Shown here: positions 49,581-56,559 of the stretch, one piece after another
Layout: each line of letters begins with the position of its first letter
Numbering within the stretch: the first letter of the stretch is position 1
Source: Gemmatimonadota bacterium
GTDB lineage: Bacteria; Gemmatimonadota; Gemmatimonadetes; Gemmatimonadales; GWC2-71-9
Direction of reading: 5' to 3'
Assembly (NCBI GenBank): GCA_009692115.1
Contig: SHZU01000012.1
Span: 1-59,200 of the forward strand
DNA: 59,200 nt
Notes under the pieces: generated by a model
Told to the model about the DNA's origin: nothing
Database searches by the model: none
What the model saw: only the letters and a program-made list of their open reading frames with translations
Made by a program: the position numbers and the translations under genes

Positions 49581-49872
49581 AATGTTGTGCACGCTGTCCT
49601 CAGGGTGGCAGTCCGGCACCAGGCGGCGGAGGTAGTCGAGTAGCTCGTGGTTCGGCCGTCCCGCCTGGGCCCGGGTCAGCACTTCTTCGACGACCGACGA
49701 CAACCCGACCGGCAATTCAGCATGCTTGGCGCGAAGCACCTTGGGGTGGACGGTTGGCTCGGCGTGTCCTCTCCCAAAGAACAGCTCTTCGTAGAGCTTC
49801 TCGCCCGGCCTCACCCCGGTGAACTGGAGTTCGATGTCGCGGCCAACCTCGAGCCCTGACAGGCGAATTACG
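49580..49872 (-). pseudogene. C-terminal fragment of a CapD/WbpM-like nucleotide-sugar epimerase-dehydratase
   Basis: On the minus strand from 49872 the reading is [39 protein letters not shown] and LDYLRRLVPD, the end of the large polysaccharide-biosynthesis proteins CapD/WbpM/FlaA1. The upstream portion, including the NAD-binding and catalytic domains, is absent because the homology stops at 49866-49872, where a plus-strand glucosidase fragment begins. The frame continues without a stop into the wecB-like fragment. It is a remnant in inverted orientation to its neighbours. Confidence 0.78.
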
Positions 49873-50360
49873 TGTTCGACCACGACGAGTTTCTGTCGCC
49901 CCACGGGATCCGGGCGCTGTCCCGCCGGCACCGCGACGCCCCCTACCTGCTCGACGTCAACGGGGAACGACATCGGGTCGACTCCGAACCCGGCGAGTCG
50001 ACCACCGGGCTCTTCGGGGGCAATTCCAACTGGCGGGGGCCGATCTGGCTTCCGGTCAACTTCCTCCTGGTGGAAGCGCTCCAGAAGTATCACCACTACT
50101 ACGGAGCCGATTTCACGGTGGAGTTCCCGACGGGGTCAGGACGGATGCTCACCCTCTCGGAGATCGCCGGCGAGCTGAGCCGGCGGCCCGCCATGGGCGC
50201 GCCGGAACGATTCGCCACCGATCCCCATTGGCGCGATCTCGTCCTCTTTCACGAATACTTCCACGGCGACACCGGCACCGGCCTCGGCGCCTCACACCAA
50301 ACCGGCTGGACCGGACTCGTCACCAAATTGCTCCAGCAAAGCGGCGAGCCCCCCGCCTAA
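49866..50360 (+). pseudogene. C-terminal fragment of a GH63-like glucosidase
   Basis: From about 49866 the plus strand reads [17 protein letters not shown], then [49 protein letters not shown] and [18 protein letters not shown], ending at the TAA at 50358. This is the C-terminal part of the bacterial GH63/MGH1-type (alpha/alpha)6-barrel glucosidases, which are normally many hundred residues longer. An upstream GTG at 49872 gives an open frame of 162 residues, but it is a truncation, not a gene. Its stop overlaps that of hflX on the other strand. Confidence 0.78.
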
Positions 50361-51655
50361 CCCCGCCCCTCCTCCGGCCGAGCGCCGAGCGCCGAGTGCC
50401 GAGTGCCGAGCGCTTTCGCCCTCCACTCCGCCATCCGCACCATCAACACCACCGCCTCCTCCGTATCCTCCCGCCCTACCACCTCCCCCTGCCGATACAC
50501 CTCCGCAATCCGCTTCCCATCCGTCGCCGGCACCACTACCCGGACTACCGGCGCCATGGTTTTGGCCCGCTCTGCCAACGCCTGGATCAGCTCCTCCAAC
50601 CCACCTGGACGCACCGAACTGACAATCACCGCGCCAGGGTGCATCTCCCGAACCCGGGCCGCAAACGCCCCCGGGTCTGCCACCAAGTCGATCTTGTTGA
50701 AAACCATGATCACCGGCCGGTCTTCCAGTTCGAGCTCGCCGAGCACCGCCTCGACCACCTGAATCTGCTCCTCGTACTCCGGATGACTCGCGTCCACCAC
50801 GTGGAGCAGCACATCCGCCTCCCGCGCCTCTTCAAGCGTGGCCCGGAAACTCGCCACCAGATGGTGGGGCAGCTTCCGGATGAAACCCACCGTATCGGTC
50901 ACCCGAGCCCGAAGGCCGTCGCCTAACGAAAGCTCCCGGGTCAGCGTGTCCAACGTCGCGAACAACCGGTCCTCGACCACGATCTCCCGCTCGCCCGTCA
51001 GACCCCGAAGGATGCTCGACTTGCCGGCATTGGTATAGCCGACCAGCGACGCGCTCAGCATCGAGCTCCGGCCGGCCCGCACCGTTTCGCGGTGCCGCTC
51101 GACGTCCTTCAACTTGAGCCGGTGGTGCTGGATCTTTTCCCGGATCATCCGGCGGTCGGTCTCGATCTGGGTTTCGCCCGGGCCCCGAAGCCCAATGCCG
51201 CCCCGGATCCGCGACAAGTGGGTCCACATCCGGGCCAACCGCGGCAGCAGGTACTGCAGCTGCGCCAGTCCCACCTGCAACTTGGCCTCCGCACTCCGGG
51301 CCCGGGTCGAAAAAATGGCGAGAATGATCTCGGACCGGTCCATGACCCGGATCTTGAGCTCCTTCTCCAGGTTGGCCCCTTGCACCGGGCTCAACTGCTC
51401 GTCGAAAATGACCAGCGTCGCCTGCAGCGAGGCCACCAGGTCCTTGAGCTCCTCGACCTTCCCCTCGCCGATCAAGGTGGCGGAACTGGCCGCGGCAATT
51501 TGCTGGGTCAAGCGCCCAACCACCTGGGCCCCCGCCGTATCCGCCAACCGGGCCAACTCGGCCAAGTGCTCATCGAGCTGCTGCGCGTCGCGGGACCCTT
51601 TCCTCGGCGACCCCACCAAGATCGCCCGCTCAACCGGCGGCGCGACCTCTATCAT
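50357..51655 (-). CDS. hflX: GTPase HflX
   Basis: 432 residues from ATG 51655 (overlaps the rarA stop); the frame open to 51715 is rejected. The N-terminal HflX domain ([12 protein letters not shown] through [25 protein letters not shown] and a [18 protein letters not shown] loop) precedes the G domain with [26 protein letters not shown] and FNKIDLV. HflX splits stalled 70S ribosomes. Its C-terminal tail, [12 protein letters not shown], is encoded by the 7-bp repeat array, so the array has extended or entered the end of the gene. The stop overlaps the GH63 fragment stop. Confidence 0.95.
   Translation of the reverse strand: MIEVAPPVERAILVGSPRKGSRDAQQLDEHLAELARLADTAGAQVVGRLTQQIAAASSATLIGEGKVEELKDLVASLQATLVIFDEQLSPVQGANLEKELKIRVMDRSEIILAIFSTRARSAEAKLQVGLAQLQYLLPRLARMWTHLSRIRGGIGLRGPGETQIETDRRMIREKIQHHRLKLKDVERHRETVRAGRSSMLSASLVGYTNAGKSSILRGLTGEREIVVEDRLFATLDTLTRELSLGDGLRARVTDTVGFIRKLPHHLVASFRATLEEAREADVLLHVVDASHPEYEEQIQVVEAVLGELELEDRPVIMVFNKIDLVADPGAFAARVREMHPGAVIVSSVRPGGLEELIQALAERAKTMAPVVRVVVPATDGKRIAEVYRQGEVVGREDTEEAVVLMVRMAEWRAKALGTRHSALGARPEEGRG
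50377..50411 (+). repeat. Five tandem copies of the 7-bp repeat GCCGAGY
   Basis: The units are GCCGAGC, GCCGAGC, GCCGAGT, GCCGAGT, GCCGAGC. It is the same family as the array at 48042. On the minus strand it encodes the end of HflX. The two arrays bracket the GT4 gene and the three gene fragments, a 2.3-kb segment. Confidence 0.9.
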
Positions 51656-52992
51656 GGCTCGTGAGATGGTGTACTCCCCTGCGTTGGAGGTCCGGCGGCC
51701 TTTTGCCGCCACCACGTGAGTCGCTCCGCCACCTTGGTTTCGAAGCCTAACCGCCCCGGCTCATAGAATGCCCGCCCGGCCAGCGCCTCCGGCAAGTAGC
51801 TCTGGGCGACGAAATGATCGGGAGCGTCATGGGCGTACTTGTATTCGGCCCCATACCCGAGGTCCTTCATCAACCGGGTCGGCGCGTTCCGAAGGTGCAG
51901 CGGCACCGGCGCCGCTGGCGTCTCCCGGGCCGCCTCGAACGCCGCCCGCATCGCCTTCATGGCGCTATTGGACTTCGGCGCCGTCGCGAGATAGATCGTC
52001 ATCTCAGCCAGCGGGAGAAAGCCTTCCGGTGCGCCTAACTGGTCGAAGGCTTCCCGGGCCGCGACCGCGATCAGCAACGCATTGGGATCAGCCAGCCCCA
52101 CGTCCTCGGCCGCCATCGCGATCGCCCGCCGGAACAAGATCCGGGGATCCTCCCCGCCCTCGATCATCCGGGCCGCCCAGTAGAGCGCCCCGTCCGGATC
52201 GCTGCCCCGGAGCGATTTGTGGTAAGCCGAGAGCAGATTGAAGTGCTCCTCGCCCGAGGCGTCGTACCGCGGCATCCGCCGGGCCAGCGCCGTCTCGAGC
52301 GAGGCCACGGTCAGATGCCCCTTGAGCCCCACGTACCGGACCGCGGATTCGAGGGTGCCTAACGCCCGTCGCGCGTCGCCGTCGGCCTGGGTGGCGATGA
52401 CCTGGAGCGCTTCCGGATCGGCCTCGATCGACTGGGCGCCCAAGCCCCGGTCCCGGTCGGCCAGGGCCCGTTCCAAGAGCCCGGCCAAGTCCTCCACCGA
52501 GAGCGGCTCCAGCACGAACACCCGGCACCGGCTCAGCAACGCGCCGTTCAGACTGAAACTCGGATTTTCGGTCGTGGCCCCAATCAACGCCACCGTCCCC
52601 CGTTCCACATGGGGCAGGAAGGCGTCCTGCTGCGCCCGGTTGAATCGATGAATCTCGTCGCAAAAAAGCACCGTGCCGCGGCCCATCAGCAAGCGCGACT
52701 CGGCCTCCTTGATGATCTCCCGGACCCGGGGCACTCCTTCAGTGACGGCGCTGAACCCGACGAACTCCCGCCCGGTGTGCTGCGCAATCAACTGGGCCAG
52801 CGTCGTCTTCCCGACCCCGGGCGGGCCCCAGAAGATCGTACTGCCGAGGTCGCCCCGCCGGATCGATTCGCCTAACGCCTTGCCCGGCCCCAACAACTGC
52901 CGCTGGCCCAGGAACTCCTCCAGCACCCGGGGCCGCATCCGCTCGGCCAGCGGCCCCGTCTCGGTCGCAAACAAGCCCAAGGTCTCGCTCAT
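51652..52992 (-). CDS. rarA: Replication-associated recombination protein A (RarA/MgsA)
   Basis: 446 residues. This clamp-loader-like AAA+ ATPase acts at stalled replication forks. [15 protein letters not shown] is the N-terminal signature, followed by Walker A GPPGVGKT (about 56-63), Walker [11 protein letters not shown], sensor 1 [13 protein letters not shown] and the C-terminal oligomerisation region ([34 protein letters not shown]). Four TTA-GGC Leu-Gly pairs occur in it, the most in any gene. ATG 52992 overlaps the cca stop. Confidence 0.95.
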   Translation of the reverse strand: MSETLGLFATETGPLAERMRPRVLEEFLGQRQLLGPGKALGESIRRGDLGSTIFWGPPGVGKTTLAQLIAQHTGREFVGFSAVTEGVPRVREIIKEAESRLLMGRGTVLFCDEIHRFNRAQQDAFLPHVERGTVALIGATTENPSFSLNGALLSRCRVFVLEPLSVEDLAGLLERALADRDRGLGAQSIEADPEALQVIATQADGDARRALGTLESAVRYVGLKGHLTVASLETALARRMPRYDASGEEHFNLLSAYHKSLRGSDPDGALYWAARMIEGGEDPRILFRRAIAMAAEDVGLADPNALLIAVAAREAFDQLGAPEGFLPLAEMTIYLATAPKSNSAMKAMRAAFEAARETPAAPVPLHLRNAPTRLMKDLGYGAEYKYAHDAPDHFVAQSYLPEALAGRAFYEPGRLGFETKVAERLTWWRQKAAGPPTQGSTPSHEP

Positions 52993-54164
52993 GACCGCCG
53001 GACCCGGGCCAACAACGCCTCCCGCTCGTTCATTGCTGGGTCCTCCAGCACCACCGCCAACAACTCGCCCAGCACCCGGCCAATCTCCGGCCCCGACGCG
53101 ATCCCGGCCCCTTTGAGGTCCGTGCCGGTCACGGCCAGTCCGGCCCGCGACGTGGCCTCACCCCGGGCCCGGATCCCGGCCACTTCGTCCCGCCACGGGG
53201 CCAGGACCCCGTGGCAGAGCTGGTGCGCTTCGATCAGGTCATCCGCCGCCGGCCCGACCGCGGCCAACCAACGGCGCGCCGCCACCGCCCCGCTCGCCTC
53301 CGGGGCCGCCGGCCCCCGGGCAATCCGCTCCGCCCGGTCGATCGCGGCCGTCGGCGCCTTGAGCCGGGCCAGGACCGGACCGCCGTCGTCCCAGGCCACT
53401 GCGGTCAGCAACACCGGATCCCGAGTCACCGGACGGGGATCGGCAAACGGGTAGACCTCCGGGAATCCCGGCAGCCAACGCGCCGCCGCCCCGACCTCGC
53501 GCCACCGTTCAAACAACGGCGGCAGCACCAGGGCCGACTCGAGACTCCGAAACCATTCGTCCCGGACCCGTTCAGCCGAGAGCCGCTCGAGCCCGGGGGC
53601 GGCCGCCTTGGCCGCCGCCCACGTGGCCGGATCGATCTCGAACCCCAGTCGGCCGGCAAACCGGATCGCTCGAAGAATCCGGAGGTAATCTTCTTCAAAG
53701 CGCTCCGAGGGATTCCCCACCGCACGCACCACCCGGAGGTCCAAATCCCGGACGCCCCCGAACGGGTCGCGCCAGAGATGCTTGATCGGATGATACGCGA
53801 TGGCGTTGATGGTGAGATCGCGGCGGGCCAAATCGGCTTCGAGCGACACGCCGTACTCGACCACCGCGTGGCGGCCGTCGGTGGTCACATCCCGGCGGAA
53901 GGTCGTCACTTCGTGGAGGTGATTGCGGCGGTCGAAGACCCCGACCGTCCCGAACTTGAGCCCGACCGGCACTGTCCGGCGGAACAGTCGCTGGACCTCG
54001 TCGGGCGTTGCCGCGGTGGCAAGATCCACGTCGTCGCGGCTTCCGCCGAGCAGGGCGTCCCGAATCGCCCCCCCGACGCACCAGGTCTCATACCCGGCGG
54101 CCTCGAGGGTGGCCGCGATCTCGACCACCTCCGTGGGGATGTCGAGCCGATCGAGCCGGGTCAC
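52989..54164 (-). CDS. cca: CCA tRNA nucleotidyltransferase
   Basis: 391 residues from GTG 54164. The N-terminal class II nucleotidyltransferase head has CVGGAIRDALLGG and RDDVDLATAATPDE, then GLKFGTVGVF and the RRDLTINAIAYHP motif, followed by LRILRAIRFAGRLGFEIDP in the neck. The remainder is the helical body and tail. It adds or repairs the 3' CCA on tRNAs. All three tRNA genes in this window lack an encoded CCA, so the activity is needed. The stop overlaps rarA (ATGA). Confidence 0.95.
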   Translation of the reverse strand: MTRLDRLDIPTEVVEIAATLEAAGYETWCVGGAIRDALLGGSRDDVDLATAATPDEVQRLFRRTVPVGLKFGTVGVFDRRNHLHEVTTFRRDVTTDGRHAVVEYGVSLEADLARRDLTINAIAYHPIKHLWRDPFGGVRDLDLRVVRAVGNPSERFEEDYLRILRAIRFAGRLGFEIDPATWAAAKAAAPGLERLSAERVRDEWFRSLESALVLPPLFERWREVGAAARWLPGFPEVYPFADPRPVTRDPVLLTAVAWDDGGPVLARLKAPTAAIDRAERIARGPAAPEASGAVAARRWLAAVGPAADDLIEAHQLCHGVLAPWRDEVAGIRARGEATSRAGLAVTGTDLKGAGIASGPEIGRVLGELLAVVLEDPAMNEREALLARVRRS

Positions 54165-54174
54165 CGCGTCATCC

Positions 54175-54927
54175 TTACCCGCAGAGCACGCTCCCGCCGT
54201 TCACATTGAGCACCTCGCCCGTCACGTGACAGGCCAGATCGGACAACAGGAACAGAATCGGTCCGGCAATGTCTTCAGCCAGCGGAACCCGTTTCATCGG
54301 GATCGTCGCCGCGATCCGCTCCCGGCCGCCATCGGCATACGCCAGGGCACTCATGTCGGTGTCGACCCACCCGGGCGCCACGCAGTTGACCCGAATGGCC
54401 GGCGCGCACTCGATACAGAGCGACTTGGTCAACGAAATCAACGCCCCCTTGGTCGCGGCGTAGTCGGCGTGAAAGGACTCACCCCGCTGGCCTGCCGTGC
54501 TCGACACTATCACCACCGACCCGCCCGGACGCATCAGCCCTAACGCCGCCTTGGTCGACAGAAACACCGAATCGAGGTTTTGCGCCATCGTCGACCGCCA
54601 CCGCGATTCCGCCATCTCTGCCAACGGCGTGTCATCGCTCGGCCAGACCCCGGCGTTGGCCACGAAGCCATCGAGGCCCCCGAAGGCCGCCTTGGCTTCC
54701 TTGAAGATCCGGGCGACCACCGCTGGATCGGCCAGATCGCCACCCCCGACGAAAGCCCGGCGGCCTAACGATCGGACCTCCTTGGCCACCTGGTCGGCCT
54801 CGGCCGACCGCTGGTGGTAGGTGACACCCACGTCGGCCCCAGCCCGGGCACAGAGCAACGCCGCCGCCCGGCCGATCCCCCGTGAACCCCCGGTAATCAC
54901 CACCGACTTGCCTGCCAATGAAATCAT
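54175..54927 (-). CDS. Short-chain dehydrogenase/reductase
   Basis: 250 residues from ATG 54927 (overlaps the gmhA stop); the extension to 55035 is inside gmhA. Classical SDR features are the TGGSRGIG nucleotide motif at 12-19, an ANAG at about 90-93, the catalytic Ser at 142-143, and Tyr156-x-x-x-Lys160 (YAATK). The tail GPILFLLSDLACHVTGEVLNVNGG is close to FabG-type 3-oxoacyl-ACP reductases. The substrate cannot be decided. Placed between gmhA and cca, it may act on sugars or acyl groups. It contains TTA-GGC at 54763-54770. Confidence 0.88.
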   Translation of the reverse strand: MISLAGKSVVITGGSRGIGRAAALLCARAGADVGVTYHQRSAEADQVAKEVRSLGRRAFVGGGDLADPAVVARIFKEAKAAFGGLDGFVANAGVWPSDDTPLAEMAESRWRSTMAQNLDSVFLSTKAALGLMRPGGSVVIVSSTAGQRGESFHADYAATKGALISLTKSLCIECAPAIRVNCVAPGWVDTDMSALAYADGGRERIAATIPMKRVPLAEDIAGPILFLLSDLACHVTGEVLNVNGGSVLCG

Positions 54928-55493
54928 GGTGCCAACTCCCGTTCGACCAACTCGACGATCGTGTGATCGATGGCGAGCTGGAGTTCTTGAATTCGGCTGG
55001 TGTCCTCCGACGGCACGATCACCACCTCGTCGCAAAGTCCAGCCAGCGCGCCCCCGTCCCGGCCCAACAAGGCCACCACGGTCGCCCCGACCCGCCGGGC
55101 GGCCTCGGCGGCGCGAATCAGATTGGCGCTCTGGCCGCTGGTGCTGATCAGGATCACCACGTCGGCCGGACCCGCCAAGGCCTCGATTTGCCGGGCAAAC
55201 ACCTCGGCAAACCCGAGGTCGTTCCCCGCCGCCGTCACGACCGACGTATCCACCGAGAGCGCCAACGCCCGGAACGGACGCCGAGTCCGACCCAGACGAA
55301 CCACGTACTCGGTCGCGATGTGCTGGGCATGGGCCGCACTACCGCCGTTGCCGGCAAAGAACAGCGTGCCACCGGCCCGGAGCGCCCGCACATACCGGTC
55401 GGCCAGCCGAGCGATCGCCTCACTCTGCCCCGCCATCGCGGCGGCGAGCACCGCCAAGCCCTCGAACTGGGCCCGGATCCGTTCGCCGTTCAT
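54924..55493 (-). CDS. gmhA: Sedoheptulose-7-phosphate isomerase (SIS domain, GmhA-like)
   Basis: 189 residues from ATG 55493 (overlaps the upstream stop); the longer frame is not used. The SIS fold has GNGGSAAHAQHIA at about 48-60, then AGNDLGFAEVFARQIEAL, VVILISTSGQSANLIRA and AIDHTIVELVERE. It isomerises sedoheptulose-7-phosphate to D-glycero-D-manno-heptose-7-phosphate, the first step of ADP-heptose synthesis. RfaE1 (46095-47135) is the next enzyme, which supports the assignment. DiaA, a related SIS protein, is less likely given that context. Confidence 0.88.
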   Translation of the reverse strand: MNGERIRAQFEGLAVLAAAMAGQSEAIARLADRYVRALRAGGTLFFAGNGGSAAHAQHIATEYVVRLGRTRRPFRALALSVDTSVVTAAGNDLGFAEVFARQIEALAGPADVVILISTSGQSANLIRAAEAARRVGATVVALLGRDGGALAGLCDEVVIVPSEDTSRIQELQLAIDHTIVELVERELAP

Positions 55494-56254
55494 TCCTGGA
55501 CCTCCCGCACCCAGCCCTTGAGACGGGTCAGCAGCGACACCTTCACCTTGGCCGGCGGTACCGAGTCCACCTGCTGGTCGGCCAGGATCGCCGCCGGATT
55601 GGCCTGCATCAGCAGCCCGGCCTCCGCTTCGAGACCGCTCGCCACCAGCTTGGGCCACGGAATCCCGGGCGAGCGGGAGTCGCCATGGTTTTCGGCCGCC
55701 AATACATCGGCCAATCCATGCGCCACCAGATCCCGGGCTCGGTTACCCCGGCTCGTGGGCAGGAACAGGGTGTTCGCATCGACCTGCATGATGGCGCCGA
55801 TCTCTTTCCACCACGTCACGATTTCGACCGAACACACCGAGTAGCGCTCCGGATGAGCCACCAAGGGTGTCAGCCCGGCCTTGACCATCTGCGTCAAGGC
55901 CGCCCCGGCGGAGCGACCCGCCACCTGCCGGGTGAATTCCACCAGCAGGTACCGGCTCCCGGCCAACGTGATCCGGCGGGTAGCAATCGCCCGCGGGGTC
56001 AGACCCCGGTCGAGCATGACCTCGGCACCCCGATGGAGTCGGATGCCCGCCGGCGCCTGGGACGTCAGCGCGGCCATGGCTTCGTCGTGCTCGGGAGGCG
56101 GACCCTCGAGGATTCGGCTCGCATCGAGGTGGGGAGTCAGGACGACATCCGTGACCCCCTCGGAGACCATGGTCGCCAACACTGCCACCGACTGCTCGAC
56201 ACTTTTCGAACCGTCATCGACACCGGGCAGTAAATGGCAGTGGAGGTCGATCAA
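55490..56254 (-). CDS. CpsB/CapC-type protein-tyrosine phosphatase (PHP fold)
   Basis: 254 residues from TTG 56254 (overlaps the preceding stop, TTGA). PHP-family metal ligands are visible in IDLHCHLLPGVDDGS, TPHLD, and the later LVAHPERYSV and AENHGDSRSPGI. Such manganese-dependent enzymes dephosphorylate the tyrosine autokinase that controls capsule or exopolysaccharide export. The kinase and export genes are not in the window, but a decayed polysaccharide locus lies 5 kb away. One TTA codon, followed by CTG, lies near the N-terminus. Confidence 0.88.
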   Translation of the reverse strand: MIDLHCHLLPGVDDGSKSVEQSVAVLATMVSEGVTDVVLTPHLDASRILEGPPPEHDEAMAALTSQAPAGIRLHRGAEVMLDRGLTPRAIATRRITLAGSRYLLVEFTRQVAGRSAGAALTQMVKAGLTPLVAHPERYSVCSVEIVTWWKEIGAIMQVDANTLFLPTSRGNRARDLVAHGLADVLAAENHGDSRSPGIPWPKLVASGLEAEAGLLMQANPAAILADQQVDSVPPAKVKVSLLTRLKGWVREVQE

Positions 56255-56559
56255 GCGCGAGGACCCTCTTGGTCCCGCAGCTCGCGGGCAAACTGGGCCA
56301 ATCCGGTTGGACCGGTTTCGACTTGGGCGGCGAGCGCCAAGGTGACCAACGCGTCCGCTGCCAACAGGTCGAGGGCCGCGCCCCGGTCGGCCGTTCGGGC
56401 CAAGGCGGCTTCAAGCGCCCCCCGGGCGGCGGCGGCCAACCGTTCCGGCGTGGTCGGTGACTCGACCTGGCCCACGAATTCGGACGCTCGCTGAACCAGC
56501 ACGGCTGGTGCCCCGGCCAGGCGCTCGGCGAGCCATCGATCGGTCAGACGGCCAGCCAT
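56251..56559 (-). CDS. Small helical protein of unknown function
   Basis: 102 residues from ATG 56559, overlapping alaS by 16 bases. It is alanine- and leucine-rich and predicted all-helical (LAERLAGAPAVLVQRASEFV, LAAAARGALEAALART, LLAADALVTLALAAQV), with an acidic/basic end. It has no signal peptide or known motif. Because it is squeezed between alaS and the CpsB-like gene with overlaps on both ends, it is almost certainly translated. I do not recognise a family. Confidence 0.7.
   Translation of the reverse strand: MAGRLTDRWLAERLAGAPAVLVQRASEFVGQVESPTTPERLAAAARGALEAALARTADRGAALDLLAADALVTLALAAQVETGPTGLAQFARELRDQEGPRA

Noticed and set aside
49074-50096. A 340-codon minus-strand frame as one gene
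   Set aside because: Only about 100 codons in the middle match a family (the capD-like fragment); the ends are antisense to the GT4 gene and the GH63 fragment.
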